From positions 1 through 34,821 of the forward strand of contig JAFQMA010000010.1 of the NCBI GenBank assembly GCA_017414535.1: a DNA stretch of 34,821 nt, in the 5' to 3' direction. This document shows, in pieces, positions 1 to 8,772 of this stretch (position 1 is the stretch's first letter; each line of letters opens with the position of its first letter). Origin of the DNA: Clostridia bacterium. Its GTDB lineage: Bacteria > Bacillota > Clostridia > Oscillospirales > SIG627. Both the position numbers and the translations under genes were made by a program. The notes below the pieces were generated by a model that saw only the letters and a program-made list of their open reading frames with translations, did not search any database and was not told the DNA's origin.

Positions 1-121
1 ATATTTTCGAAGAAAATATTTCACGGGCAAAGCCCATTTCACTCGTCGCAGACGAATTTCACAGATTTGCACGGCAAATCTATTTCATTGTAGGTTGGGC
101 TTTTCCCTAAGTCCAACCTAC
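1..121. repeat. Array of five short palindromes with ATTTCAC/T spacers
   Basis: Five inverted repeats follow each other. Their arms are 1-8/12-19 (loop GAA), 25-28/32-35 (loop AAA), 43-47/51-55 (loop GCA), 63-70/74-81 (loop ACG) and 90-102/109-121 (13 bp with one G.T pair, 6-nt loop). The heptamer ATTTCAC sits at 18-24, 36-42 and 56-62, with ATTTCAT at 82-88, so each unit is a hairpin plus a constant spacer. Arm sequences differ completely between units, while the first four loops are all 3 nt. The array starts at or before the window edge. It lies 22 bp beyond the pdp stop codon, so deo readthrough would transcribe it with GTGAAAT spacers. No T-run follows the last hairpin in the deo direction, so it is not an obvious terminator. 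Confidence 0.85.
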
Positions 122-143
122 GAAAAAGCGGTTTTTTTCACAT

Positions 144-1442
144 TTATTCCACGATGGCATAGACCGTAGGCCGCAGGGGAACGGGCTCTGCGCCAATCTG
201 AAAGGAGGAAAGAAGTAGCTCTTTTGCGGCGGGGAGGCGGGCAGGATCACTGCAGGAAAGGAGTGCAATGGGCTCCCCCTTTTTCACGGAGTCTCCCCTT
301 CTCTTTTTGAGGTAAACGCCTGCCAAGGGATCGATGATATCCTCCTTTTTTTCGCGACCTGCTCCCAAAAGGCAGGAGGCGCGTCCCACACCAAGGGCGT
401 CAACGGAGGACAGGATACCGCTTTGAGGAGACAGGAGCTCCTCCTCGCAAGAAGCTTTGGCAAAATCCTTCTGCAGTACGGCGGAAAAATCGCCGCCTTG
501 GGCGGTAAACCACCCTTCCATGGCGCGCAGTCCCGCACCCGAGGAAAGGGCTTCGGCCACCCGAGCCTCGGCCTCCTCTGCGGGGAGGGACAGAGACAGG
601 GCTACCATGCGGGAGGCAAGGGCAAGACAAAGCTCCGTCAGCCGCGCTTCTCCCCTGCCGGATAACACCTCCACAGCCTCCTTTACTTCACTCGCGTTGC
701 CCACGGCGTAGCCCAAGGGCTCGTCCATATCCGTAATGAAAGCACAGATGCGGCGCCCGAGGGCCGTGCCGATGCGTACCATTTCTTCCGCCAGGCGCTT
801 TGCCTCCTCGGGGGTCTTCATAAAGGCGCCGGAGCCGTATTTTACATCCAAAACGATATTTTTCGCACCCGAAGCCAGTTTTTTGGAAAGGATGCTGGAG
901 GCGATAAGAGAGATGCTGTCGATGGTGGCAGTCACGTCACGCAAAGCGTAGAGCTTCTTATCGGCGGGCGCCAGAGAGCCGCTTTGACCCACCACACAGA
1001 TACGGCGGTTTTTGGCGATGCGGAAGAATTCATCAGAGGAAAGGGACACCCTCATACCGGGAACGGACTCCATTTTATCTACCGTGCCGCCCGTAAAGCC
1101 GAGCCCTCTCCCACTCATTTTGGCGACGGTGGCACCGCAGGCGGCGGCCAGCGGCGCAACGATCAGCGTGGTCTTATCTCCCACGCCGCCCGTAGAATGC
1201 TTATCTACGGTTCCCTCGCCCAAAACGGAAAGATCCACCACGTCGCCCGAATGCATCATTTCATAGGTCAGGGTGGCGGTCTCCTCTCCGTTCATGCCCC
1301 GCAGACAGATGGCCATGAGAAGAGCAGAAATCTGATAATCGGGGATGGAGCCGTCGGTCACGCCGCGGACGAAAAAGGCAATTTCTTCCTTGGTGAGGGC
1401 AAGGCCCTCCTTTTTCTTCTGGATCAGGTCGTACGTTCTCAT
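144..1442 (-). CDS. pdp: Pyrimidine-nucleoside (thymidine) phosphorylase
   Basis: This enzyme phosphorolyses thymidine, deoxyuridine or uridine to the free base and (deoxy)ribose 1-phosphate in the cytoplasm. The 432-residue protein begins MRTYDLIQKK, as is typical of the family, and carries the glycine loop KHSTGGVGDKT and the family signature SGRGLGFTGGTVDKMES. A C-terminal barrel-sandwich domain follows, around DPLAGVYLKKRRGDSVKKGE. The open frame extends upstream to 1646, but that extension overlaps deoB. The start at 1440-1442 has a GGAG site inside the end of deoB and lies one base after the deoB stop. It is the last gene of the deoC-deoD-deoB-pdp operon. The length matches bacterial PyNP/DeoA; I cannot tell thymidine-specific from broad specificity. 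Confidence 0.93.
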   Translation of the reverse strand: MRTYDLIQKKKEGLALTKEEIAFFVRGVTDGSIPDYQISALLMAICLRGMNGEETATLTYEMMHSGDVVDLSVLGEGTVDKHSTGGVGDKTTLIVAPLAAACGATVAKMSGRGLGFTGGTVDKMESVPGMRVSLSSDEFFRIAKNRRICVVGQSGSLAPADKKLYALRDVTATIDSISLIASSILSKKLASGAKNIVLDVKYGSGAFMKTPEEAKRLAEEMVRIGTALGRRICAFITDMDEPLGYAVGNASEVKEAVEVLSGRGEARLTELCLALASRMVALSLSLPAEEAEARVAEALSSGAGLRAMEGWFTAQGGDFSAVLQKDFAKASCEEELLSPQSGILSSVDALGVGRASCLLGAGREKKEDIIDPLAGVYLKKRRGDSVKKGEPIALLSCSDPARLPAAKELLLSSFQIGAEPVPLRPTVYAIVE

Positions 1443-1443
1443 A

Positions 1444-2598
1444 TCAGCTTCTCCAAAAAGGGGTACCGCCGAAGCTCTTTTCAAGGCCGAGGTGGTACGA
1501 TACGGTCTCCGCAAGGTCGCGGAAGCCTTGGCGGGTGCCGAAGCTTTGTCCTCCGAGGCCCTCGCCGAAGGCCAAAAGGGGCACGTATTCTCTGGAATGA
1601 TCGGTGGAGGGAGTGGCGGGGTCACAGCCGTGATCCGCGGTGACAAACAGCACGTCCCCTTTCCTCAGGCGGGATAGAAGCGCAGGCAGGGCTGTGTCGA
1701 ATTCACTGAGGGCGGCGGCGTAGCCGTCCACGTCGTTACGATGACCGTACACGGAATCAAACTCCACCAGATTGACGAACAAAAGTCCGTCGAATTCTTC
1801 CTCCAAAAGAGCTGCCGTCACCTCCAGCCCGTGGGCATTGGAGCGAATGGGGTGGTGGGCGGTCAGGCCCCGATGGGCGAAAATATCCCCGATCTTGCCC
1901 ACGCCGACGGAGGAGAGTCCCTGTGCCTTCGCGGCGTCAAGAAGGGTCTCCCCCGCGGGGGCAAGGGAAAAATCGTGGCGATTGGCAGTGCGACGGCGCT
2001 CTCCGTTCTCCAAGACGTAGGGACGGGCAATGACGCGTCCCACGGCGTGCTCTCCGCAAAGAAGCTCCCGCGCCGTACGGCAGTATTCGTAGAGGGTCTC
2101 CACGGGCACCACCGACTCGCAGGCGGCAATCTGAAAGACGCTGTCTGCCGAGGTGTAAACGATCAGCTCTCCCGTTTTTTCGTGGCGAGGGCCAAAATCA
2201 CGGATGACGTCCGTGCCGGAATAGGGCTGATTGCAAAGGACGCGGCGCCCCGTTCTCTTTTCAAATTCTTCGATGATCTCGGGCGGGAAGCCCTCGGGAT
2301 AGGTTGGCAGAGGCTTTGAGGATACAAGGCCCGCCAGCTCCCAATGGCCCACGGTGGTATCCTTTCCCGCGCTTTGTTCCGCCATGCGGCAGAAAGCGGC
2401 GGTGGGAGAAGGGCTCTTCTCCAGATAATCCACCCCGTCAATGTGGCCGAGGCCTGCGCGCAAAAGATGAGGGATCCGAAAATTCGGAGAGGCGGAAATG
2501 CTTTTTAGAGTGTTGGAGCCCTCGTCGCCAAAGCGTGCCGCATCGGGCAATGCGCCGATGCCAAGGGAATCCAGCACGATAATGACGGCCCGTGCCAT
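1444..2598 (-). CDS. deoB: Phosphopentomutase
   Basis: DeoB interconverts (deoxy)ribose 1-phosphate and 5-phosphate, linking the nucleoside phosphorylases to deoxyribose-phosphate aldolase. It has 384 residues, normal for the family. It opens with the metal-binding motif VIIVLDSLGIGALPDA and includes GKDTTVGHWE and the C-terminal metal ligands in VTADHGCDP and STDHSREY, all typical of the alkaline phosphatase superfamily. Its ATG abuts the deoD stop (TAAATG) and its TGA is one base before the pdp start, which implies translational coupling. Every metal-ligand motif I know for the family is visible, so the protein should be active. Confidence 0.95.
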   Translation of the reverse strand: MARAVIIVLDSLGIGALPDAARFGDEGSNTLKSISASPNFRIPHLLRAGLGHIDGVDYLEKSPSPTAAFCRMAEQSAGKDTTVGHWELAGLVSSKPLPTYPEGFPPEIIEEFEKRTGRRVLCNQPYSGTDVIRDFGPRHEKTGELIVYTSADSVFQIAACESVVPVETLYEYCRTARELLCGEHAVGRVIARPYVLENGERRRTANRHDFSLAPAGETLLDAAKAQGLSSVGVGKIGDIFAHRGLTAHHPIRSNAHGLEVTAALLEEEFDGLLFVNLVEFDSVYGHRNDVDGYAAALSEFDTALPALLSRLRKGDVLFVTADHGCDPATPSTDHSREYVPLLAFGEGLGGQSFGTRQGFRDLAETVSYHLGLEKSFGGTPFWRS

Positions 2599-3333
2599 TT
2601 ACGCCTCCGCGGCACAGCGCAGAGCCAGGCGCATCATATCCGTAAAGGTGGTCTGGCGCTCCTCACCTGTGGTAGCCTCTCCCGTGATCAGATGGTCAGA
2701 CACAGTGCAAATGGCAAGGGCACGCTTTCCCCATCTGGCGGCGGTCATATAAAGGGCGGCCGCCTCCATTTCCACGGCAAGAGCCCCCATTTTCTTCCAG
2801 CGGAAAAGGTTGGTCTCGCATTCGGGAAGTCCCTCCTCATCGTGATAGAACACGTCCGAGGAAACGAGATTTCCCACGTGGTAGGAAAGCCCCATCTCCT
2901 TTGCGATCCCTGCGGCAAGGCACAGAAGCTCAAAGGAGGCAATGGGGCAGAAGGTGCCCGGCAGACGAAAATCGCGGTCCATACGGGAATCGTGGCAGGC
3001 ACCCTGACCCAACACGATATCACGTAGCTTCACACTCTCCTGCATGGCGCCGGCAGAGCCCACGCGGAGGATATTCTCTACGCCGTAGGCGCGGTACAAT
3101 TCATTGGAATAGATGGCCATGGAGGGCATCCCCATGCCACTGGCCATGACGGAAACGGGCACGCCCTCGAAGGTGCCTGTATAGCCCTGCACGCCCCGCA
3201 GGTTATTGACAAGGCGGGGGGTCTCAAGAAAATTTTCCGCAATAAATTTGGCACGGAGGGGATCGCCCGGCATCAGCACGGTGGGGGCAAAATCTCCGGG
3301 AACGGCCTTGATATGAGGGGTGGGATAATTCAT
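2599..3333 (-). CDS. deoD: Purine-nucleoside phosphorylase, DeoD type
   Basis: This enzyme cleaves purine (deoxy)nucleosides with phosphate to the base and (deoxy)ribose 1-phosphate. The 244-residue protein shows the hexameric DeoD-type motifs: MPGDPLRAKFIAEN (phosphate site), RVGSAGAM, VEMEAAALY (ribose site) and VSDHLITGE with the catalytic Asp. It is therefore not a trimeric PNP. The start codon overlaps the deoC stop by four bases (ATGA at 3330-3333), and the stop is directly followed by the deoB start. It is the second gene of the operon and acts on the same pentose phosphate pool as pdp, deoB and deoC. Confidence 0.95.
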   Translation of the reverse strand: MNYPTPHIKAVPGDFAPTVLMPGDPLRAKFIAENFLETPRLVNNLRGVQGYTGTFEGVPVSVMASGMGMPSMAIYSNELYRAYGVENILRVGSAGAMQESVKLRDIVLGQGACHDSRMDRDFRLPGTFCPIASFELLCLAAGIAKEMGLSYHVGNLVSSDVFYHDEEGLPECETNLFRWKKMGALAVEMEAAALYMTAARWGKRALAICTVSDHLITGEATTGEERQTTFTDMMRLALRCAAEA

Positions 3334-3998
3334 TTTTCTCCTCCTTTTTCCATTTCCTTGGCGATCTTCACGATGCGGCTGGTGCCCAATCTGTCGGCAC
3401 CCAGAGCGAGGAAGCGCTCTGAATCCGCAAGGCTTGCAATGCCGCCCGCCGCCTTGATGCGAAGGCCGTCGGGACAGTGCTTGGCCATAAGGGCCACGTC
3501 CTCGAAGGTGGCACCGCCGCGGGAGAAGCCCGTGGAGGTCTTGATATAGTCTGCCCCTGCCTCATGGACTACGGAGCAAAGGCGGATCTTTTCCTCATCC
3601 GTCAAAAGGCAGGTCTCAATAATGACCTTCAGGATCTTGCCGGGGCAGGCGGCACGGACGGCGGCAATGTCGCGCTTGACCTCGTCCCATTTGCCGTCCT
3701 TTACAAGGCCCACCCAAATGACCATATCGATCTCGTCGGCACCGTCCATGACGGCCATGTGGGTCTCAAAGACCTTCACCTCGGTCTTAACGTAGCCGTT
3801 GGGAAAGCCGATAACGGTGCAGATGGGCATGCGCCGTCCCGCGTATTCCTTGGCAAAGCGAACGTAGGCGGGGGGAATGCACACGGAGGCGGTGCCGAAG
3901 CGGATGGCATCGTCCAGAAGGGCGCAGATCTGCGCCTCGGTGCAATCCACGGAAAGGACCGTGTGGTCCACATGAGCCATGATCTCTTCAATTTTCAT
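3330..3998 (-). CDS. deoC: Deoxyribose-phosphate aldolase
   Basis: DeoC splits 2-deoxyribose 5-phosphate into acetaldehyde and glyceraldehyde 3-phosphate, the final step of deoxynucleoside catabolism. The 222-residue protein has the N-terminal AHVDHTVLS, the EIDMVI segment, the Schiff-base lysine in YIKTSTGFS and the second active-site lysine in RIKAAGGI. I chose the ATG at 3996-3998, preceded by AGAGG, over the longer frame starting at 4079, whose extra 27 residues do not match the family and cover the promoter. It is the first gene of the operon. No DeoR-type repressor gene lies in the window. Confidence 0.95.
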   Translation of the reverse strand: MKIEEIMAHVDHTVLSVDCTEAQICALLDDAIRFGTASVCIPPAYVRFAKEYAGRRMPICTVIGFPNGYVKTEVKVFETHMAVMDGADEIDMVIWVGLVKDGKWDEVKRDIAAVRAACPGKILKVIIETCLLTDEEKIRLCSVVHEAGADYIKTSTGFSRGGATFEDVALMAKHCPDGLRIKAAGGIASLADSERFLALGADRLGTSRIVKIAKEMEKGGEK

Positions 3999-4049
3999 AA
4001 TATTACTACCTCTTTTCGGGAATTTTTCCTGCGGAACTGGTATATCATC

Positions 4050-4079
4050 AGTATAGCACAAGAGAACTCTCCCGCGCAA
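4050..4079 (-). promoter_or_regulatory. Promoter of the deo operon
   Basis: On the minus strand TTGCGC (4074-4079) and TATACT (4050-4055) are 18 bp apart, about 50 bp upstream of the deoC start. The -10 box is good and the -35 matches 4 of 6. The spacer contains AGAG/CTCT half-sites around 4061-4070, which could be part of an operator, but this is weak. Confidence 0.55.
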
Positions 4080-4167
4080 GAAAAAAACGCCCTGTGACCA
4101 TATTTCACCAAAAAAAGAGCGTTTTCCCCTTCAAATCGGTCAAAAAGCCGTTTTTTCATACTACTTC

Positions 4168-4196
4168 TTGACAAAAAAAGCTTTGGTGTATATAAT
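4168..4196 (+). promoter_or_regulatory. Consensus sigma-A promoter of tig-clpP
   Basis: TTGACA (4168-4173) and TATAAT (4191-4196) are separated by exactly 17 bp, a perfect match to the housekeeping consensus. The predicted start near 4203 gives a leader of about 40 nt ending in the AGGAG site at 4233-4237. This suggests strong constitutive expression of trigger factor and clpP. Confidence 0.85.
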
Positions 4197-4245
4197 TACA
4201 AGGATAGATTTTATCTATACCAAAAGACGTTCAGGAGTGAATAAA

Positions 4246-5685
4246 ATGAGTTTAAAAAGCGTAAAGAATGGCGAAAAGAATCAGTCCGTACTGGAGATCC
4301 AGATCCCCAAGGCAGATTTTGAAGCCGAAGTCAACAAGGTTTACAAGAAGCAGGCCGCCCGCATTACCGTTCCCGGCTTCCGCAAGGGTAAGGCTCCCCG
4401 CTCCATCATTGAGAAGATGTACGGAAAGGGCGTTTTTTACGAAGATGCACTCAATGCTCTCCTCCCCACCGTGCTGGATGAGGCCGTAAAGGAGGCAGGC
4501 ATTGACGCAGTCAGCCAGCCCGAGCTGGAGCTTGGCGATATTGACGAAAACGGCGTTGCTCTCACCGCAAAGTATTGGACCCGTCCCGAGATCACCTTGA
4601 AGTCCTACAAGGGAATTAAGGCTGAGAAGGAAGTGGTAAAGGTCGGCAAGGCAGACGTGGATGCCGAGCTGGAGAGAGTTCGTCAGAGAAATTCCAGAAC
4701 CATCGAGATCACCGACAGAGCCGCTGAGATGGGCGACACCGCCATCATCGACTTCGAGGGCTTTATCGGCGAGGAGGCCTTTGAGGGCGGCAAGGGTGAA
4801 GCACACCACTTGAAGCTCGGCAGCGGTCAATTCATCCCCGGCTTTGAGGAGCAGATCGTGGGTCACAAGATCGGCGACGCCTTTGACGTGACCGTTACCT
4901 TCCCCAAGGAATATCAGGAGAAGAGCCTGGCCGATAAGGAGGCCGTCTTCAAGGTAAGCCTGAACGGTATCGAGAACGTTGAGCTCCCCGAGCTGGACGA
5001 CGAATTTGCCAAGGACAACGGTTTTGATACCCTTGCTGAATACAAGAAGGATATTAAGGCTACAATAGAAAAGAGAAATGCCGAAATGGCAGATCACGGC
5101 GTGGAGGAGCAGCTGCTCACCGGTCTGATCGACGCCATCGAGGGTGACATTCCCGAGTGCATGTTCGAAAACGAGTGCGAGAGCATGCTCCGCGACTACG
5201 AGAACCGCATGGCTCAGCAGGGCATTACCCTTGACATGTACATGAAGTACACCGGCTTTACCCGCGAAAAGATGATGGAGGATCTCCGTCCTCAGGCAGA
5301 GCGTCAGGTAAAGGCTACGCTGGCTCTGGAGGCCGTTGCCAAGGCCGAAGCCTTTGAGATCGCCGCAGAGGAGATCGAGGCTGAGTACGAGAGAGTGGCC
5401 GAGAGCTACAAGATCGACGTAGAAAAGGCCAAGGAATTCATCCCCGAGGAGATCATCCGCAAGGACGTTTCCTCCCGCAAGGCCGTTGACGTGATCAAGG
5501 CGACCGCCGAGATCACCGAGAAGGCTCCCGCAGCCAAGAAGGCTCCTGCCAAGAAGGCCCCCGCAAAGAAGGCCGAGGATGGCGAGAAGAAGCCTGCCGC
5601 TAAGAAGGCGCCCGCCAAGAAGGCAGCCGAAGGCGAGAAGAAGCCCGCAGCCAAAAAGGCTCCTGCCAAAAAGAAGGCAGAGTAA
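4246..5685 (+). CDS. tig: Trigger factor with a basic C-terminal tail
   Basis: Trigger factor is a ribosome-bound chaperone with peptidyl-prolyl isomerase activity that meets nascent chains at the exit tunnel. The 479-residue protein has the ribosome-binding signature GFRKGKAPRSIIEKMYG near residue 45, an FKBP-type domain around residues 150-240 (GDTAIIDFEGFI through HKIGDAFDVTVTFP) and the helical C-terminal chaperone arms. From about residue 426 it carries an extra tail of some 50 residues built from repeated KKAPAKKA/KKPAAKKAPAKK units with short EDGEK/AEGEK spacers, resembling histone H1-like tails. I chose ATG 4246 because AGGAG lies 8 bases upstream; the longer frame starting at 4168 would begin inside the promoter. 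clpP follows 28 bases later. Confidence 0.95.
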   Translation: MSLKSVKNGEKNQSVLEIQIPKADFEAEVNKVYKKQAARITVPGFRKGKAPRSIIEKMYGKGVFYEDALNALLPTVLDEAVKEAGIDAVSQPELELGDIDENGVALTAKYWTRPEITLKSYKGIKAEKEVVKVGKADVDAELERVRQRNSRTIEITDRAAEMGDTAIIDFEGFIGEEAFEGGKGEAHHLKLGSGQFIPGFEEQIVGHKIGDAFDVTVTFPKEYQEKSLADKEAVFKVSLNGIENVELPELDDEFAKDNGFDTLAEYKKDIKATIEKRNAEMADHGVEEQLLTGLIDAIEGDIPECMFENECESMLRDYENRMAQQGITLDMYMKYTGFTREKMMEDLRPQAERQVKATLALEAVAKAEAFEIAAEEIEAEYERVAESYKIDVEKAKEFIPEEIIRKDVSSRKAVDVIKATAEITEKAPAAKKAPAKKAPAKKAEDGEKKPAAKKAPAKKAAEGEKKPAAKKAPAKKKAE

Positions 5686-5713
5686 ACCCATTTTCCAATA
5701 AAAGGAGAAGCCT

Positions 5714-6298
5714 ATGCCCTTTGTACCAATGGTAGTGGAACAGACCGGCCACGCCGAAAGAAGCTATGATATTTATTCCAGATTGCTGAGCGATCGTGTG
5801 GTATTCCTTTGCGACGAGGTGAACGATGCCACCGCATCCCTCGTGGTAGCCCAGCTTCTGTATCTGGAGGCGCAGGATCCCGAGAAGGATATCTGCCTGT
5901 ATATCAACAGTCCCGGCGGCTCCGTTTCCGCAGGGCTTGCCATTTTCGATACCATGAACTACATCAAATGCGACGTTTCCACCATTTGCGTGGGAATGGC
6001 CGCCAGCATGGGTGCTTTCCTTCTGGCCGCCGGTGCCAAGGGAAAGCGTATCGCCCTGCCTCACAGCGAGATCATGATCCATCAGCCCTTGGGCGGCATG
6101 CGCGGTCAGGCAAGCGATATTAAGATCCATTCGGATCACATCCTTCGCACCCGCGATACCTTGAATCGCATTTTGGCCGAGAGAAGCGGTCAGTCTCTGG
6201 AGAAGATCCAGCAGGACACCGACCGTGACAATTTCCTTTCCGCTCAGGAAGCGCTGGAATACGGCCTTATCGACAAGGTCATCGAAAAAAGAGATTAA
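5714..6298 (+). CDS. clpP: ATP-dependent Clp protease proteolytic subunit
   Basis: ClpP forms the tetradecameric serine protease chamber that degrades unfolded proteins delivered by Clp ATPases such as ClpX. The protein has 194 residues and the complete triad: Ser98 in GMAASMGA, His123 in IMIHQP and Asp172 in DRDNF. The oxyanion/substrate strand [11 protein letters not shown] is also present. An AAAGGAGAAG site precedes the ATG. It sits between tig and clpX, a conserved order in bacteria. A terminator directly follows it, so clpX may be expressed at a different level. Confidence 0.97.
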   Translation: MPFVPMVVEQTGHAERSYDIYSRLLSDRVVFLCDEVNDATASLVVAQLLYLEAQDPEKDICLYINSPGGSVSAGLAIFDTMNYIKCDVSTICVGMAASMGAFLLAAGAKGKRIALPHSEIMIHQPLGGMRGQASDIKIHSDHILRTRDTLNRILAERSGQSLEKIQQDTDRDNFLSAQEALEYGLIDKVIEKRD

Positions 6299-6304
6299 AA
6301 GCCG

Positions 6305-6333
6305 AGCCGGGCAATTTTGCCCGGCTTTTCTTT
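6305..6333 (+). terminator. Intrinsic terminator or attenuator between clpP and clpX
   Basis: Perfect arms AGCCGGGCAA (6305-6314) and TTGCCCGGCT (6317-6326) are followed by a T-rich run. It starts seven bases after the clpP stop and ends about 27 bases before clpX. No good promoter is visible between it and clpX, so it probably works as a partial terminator. Confidence 0.8.
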
Positions 6334-6359
6334 CCAAAAATTTCAATTCAGGAGAAGGT

Positions 6360-7634
6360 ATGGCAACAACGAAAAACACACCCGCTTGTTCCTTCTGCTC
6401 CCGCACCGAGGAGCAGGCCGCTCTGCTCATTCCCGGCCCCCGCGGCGTTTTTATCTGCGACAGCTGTGTGGCTCTCTGCAGTGAGCTGGTGGAGGAATAT
6501 CTGGGCGAAGAGCATAAGAAGACAAAGAAGGGCAAGGACGGGGATTTCAGTCTCGAGCATCTTCCCCACCCCACCCGGATCAAAAAGAGTCTGGACGAAT
6601 ACGTGGTGGGTCAGGACGAGGCGAAGATCGCTCTGTCCGTAGCCGTTTACAATCACTATAAGCGCCTGATGCAAAAGGACGATGACGGGGTGGAGATCCA
6701 AAAGAGCAACGTGCTCCTCGTCGGTGCCACGGGCTGCGGCAAGACCTATCTTGCCCAGACGCTGGCCAAGACCCTGCAGGTTCCCTTTGCCATTGCCGAC
6801 GCCACCACGCTGACGGAGGCAGGCTACGTGGGCGAGGACGTGGAAAACATCCTCCTGCGCCTGATCCAGGCGGCGGATTTTGACGTGGCCAAGGCAGAAA
6901 AGGGCATCATTTATATTGATGAGATCGACAAGATCGCCCGCAAGAGTGAAAACCGCTCCATCACCCGCGACGTATCGGGCGAGGGCGTACAGCAGGCCCT
7001 TTTAAAGATCCTGGAGGGCACGGTTGCCAACGTTCCTCCCCAGGGCGGAAGAAAGCACCCCGGCCAGGAATTTATCCGCATCGATACCAAGAACATCCTC
7101 TTTATCTGCGGTGGTGCCTTTGACGGCTTAGAGCAGGTCATCGGTCGCAGACAGGGCAAAAAGGCCATCGGCTTCGGCGGGGCCCCGAGTGAAAAGACCG
7201 AGGAAAAGAAGGGCGACCTTCTCTCCAAGGTGATCCCTCACGATCTGGTAAAATTCGGCGTGATCCCCGAGCTGGTGGGCCGTATTCCCGTGATCGTTCC
7301 CCTCTCCCCCTTGGATGAGGATAGCCTCGTGCGTATACTGACCGAGCCCAAAAACGCCCTCATCAAGCAGTATCAAAAGCTCTTTTCCTTTGATGAGATC
7401 GAGCTTTGCTTTGAGGAGGAGGCCCTGCGGGAGATCGCCCGTCTTGCCAAGGAGCAGAACACGGGTGCCCGCGGTCTGCGCTCCATTATGGAGGGCTTTT
7501 TGCAGAAGATCATGTACGAGCTGCCCGACAGACGGGACGTGGAAAAGGTTCTCATCGGACGGGAAACGGTTACCGACGGTGCCGCCCCCAAGCTCGTTCT
7601 TCGCAAGAAGATGGAAGAAAAAAGCGCAAGCTGA
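6360..7634 (+). CDS. clpX: ATP-dependent Clp protease ATP-binding subunit ClpX
   Basis: ClpX is the AAA+ unfoldase that recognises substrates and threads them into ClpP. The 424-residue protein begins with the four-cysteine zinc-binding domain (Cys10, Cys13, Cys33, Cys36). It then has Walker A GATGCGKT, the pore-loop region [11 protein letters not shown], Walker [10 protein letters not shown], the segment [18 protein letters not shown] and the IGF loop (KKAIGFGG) that docks on ClpP. I chose ATG 6360, preceded by GGAGAAGG; the longer frame from 6225 overlaps clpP and the terminator. With ClpP it makes a complete ClpXP protease. Confidence 0.97.
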   Translation: MATTKNTPACSFCSRTEEQAALLIPGPRGVFICDSCVALCSELVEEYLGEEHKKTKKGKDGDFSLEHLPHPTRIKKSLDEYVVGQDEAKIALSVAVYNHYKRLMQKDDDGVEIQKSNVLLVGATGCGKTYLAQTLAKTLQVPFAIADATTLTEAGYVGEDVENILLRLIQAADFDVAKAEKGIIYIDEIDKIARKSENRSITRDVSGEGVQQALLKILEGTVANVPPQGGRKHPGQEFIRIDTKNILFICGGAFDGLEQVIGRRQGKKAIGFGGAPSEKTEEKKGDLLSKVIPHDLVKFGVIPELVGRIPVIVPLSPLDEDSLVRILTEPKNALIKQYQKLFSFDEIELCFEEEALREIARLAKEQNTGARGLRSIMEGFLQKIMYELPDRRDVEKVLIGRETVTDGAAPKLVLRKKMEEKSAS

Positions 7635-7643
7635 TAGGCTTAG

Positions 7644-7680
7644 AAAAAGGAAGCGACGGATTTCGTCGCTTCCTTTTTTT
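7644..7680. terminator. Bidirectional terminator between clpX and the 7689 gene
   Basis: Arms GGAAGCGACG (7649-7658) and CGTCGCTTCC (7664-7673) are flanked by an A-run and a T-run, so the hairpin can stop transcription from both convergent genes. Its stem core GGAAGCGAC recurs in the rpe terminator at 24941. Confidence 0.85.
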
Positions 7681-7688
7681 GTTGCGTT

Positions 7689-8762
7689 TTATTTTAAGAC
7701 GGAGACGGTGAGGCTTTCGTCCACGTCACTGCCCAAGAGGGTGATGGTATATTCGCCCGCGGGAGCGGTCTCTAAAACGGGAATGGTAACGAGCCAGCCG
7801 TCCCCCTTCTTTTCGGTGGTAACGCCGCCCGTAGGCAGGGTGGCGGTAACGGCAATGGACTCCGCAGAGGAATGGAACACCTCCACCACTACGGACTCAC
7901 CGGGGGCGACCTCGTTTGACACCGTCTTACACAGAGTGGGTACGTCGTAGAACACGCGGAAGGTGTAATGGAGGGAGCCGTAATAATCCTCGTGGGAATC
8001 CTCATACCAATCGCAGGTGACGGAAAGGGTCAGGAACTGATCCACGGAAAGATCGAGTAGCTCCATGCGTTCAAGAGTGCCGTCGTAGAGGATGCGGCCA
8101 TCCTCCGCCGTTAAGAGAACGGTACAATACTCGGGCTTCAGGGAGGGCTCCAGCACCAGCGCCTCCCCCTTGGGAAGGGTTGCCACGGCGTCGGAGGCTT
8201 CCTTCACCGTATTTTGCTTTTTGGTGCCGTCTCCCGCAAGATAGGACCATTCACCCTCGGTAGCGGCGGGATCGAACAGGGTGCCGTCCGCCTTTTTCAT
8301 TTGGAGAAGGGGGACGGAGGCATAGCTATAAGCAAAGCGGCCCAAAAGGGGATGTGCCAAAAGCTCTGCCGCAGTGGCCTTGGGGATCAGGTGCAGGGCA
8401 CCGTCGGGAGTGGCGTACACGCAATCGTTGACGGAATCGCTCAAATACAGGCGGTATTCCACGTCATGATTGATCTTATGAAAGGAAAGGCGGATCAGAC
8501 GGTATTCCTCCAGCGGAGCGGCGGTCTCCTTGATGCTTTCGCCGCTTTGCATGGCGGAAACGAAGAAATCAACGTCAGCCTTTTCCTCCGTCCTTTTTTC
8601 CTCCGCGCCCTCAAAACGCAAGGTCAGGGCGGTGATATTGCCGTGGGAAAGGTCATCGTACTGATTTTGCGTTAAAATAAAAAAGACTACGGCCACGGGG
8701 ATAATGAAAACGAGGGCACCGATGAGCACCTTTAAACCGATATGATTCTTTTTCTGTCCCAT
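7689..8762 (-). CDS. Membrane-anchored extracytoplasmic protein, unknown function
   Basis: I do not recognise this 357-residue protein. It has a short basic N-terminus and one hydrophobic segment at about residues 10-30 (VLIGALVFIIPVAVVFFIL), so most of it should lie outside the membrane. The remainder is mixed alpha/beta. The last 80 or so residues (starting near NEVAPGESVVVEVFHSS and ending in a beta-rich GEYTITLLGSD segment) look like an Ig-like or bacterial beta-sandwich domain. No catalytic motif was seen. An AAAGGAAT site precedes the ATG. It starts 10 bp after the S24 repressor stop, so the two genes are probably cotranscribed and functionally linked. It could be a stress-induced envelope protein, but that is inference from position only. 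Confidence 0.75.
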   Translation of the reverse strand: MGQKKNHIGLKVLIGALVFIIPVAVVFFILTQNQYDDLSHGNITALTLRFEGAEEKRTEEKADVDFFVSAMQSGESIKETAAPLEEYRLIRLSFHKINHDVEYRLYLSDSVNDCVYATPDGALHLIPKATAAELLAHPLLGRFAYSYASVPLLQMKKADGTLFDPAATEGEWSYLAGDGTKKQNTVKEASDAVATLPKGEALVLEPSLKPEYCTVLLTAEDGRILYDGTLERMELLDLSVDQFLTLSVTCDWYEDSHEDYYGSLHYTFRVFYDVPTLCKTVSNEVAPGESVVVEVFHSSAESIAVTATLPTGGVTTEKKGDGWLVTIPVLETAPAGEYTITLLGSDVDESLTVSVLK

Positions 8763-8772
8763 ACTATTCCTT

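Noticed and set aside
1..121. CRISPR array
   Set aside because: Units are about 20 bp with self-complementary variable parts and a 7-nt constant spacer; no 20-40 bp direct repeat or cas gene.
4138..4144. GGTCAAA before the tig promoter as a CtsR operator
   Set aside because: Only one heptad is present; CtsR sites need a direct repeat, and none is at the expected spacing.
4252..5691. 479-residue minus-strand frame opposite tig
   Set aside because: Leu/Gly-rich shadow frame from the repetitive codon pattern of tig; no ribosome site and no family features.
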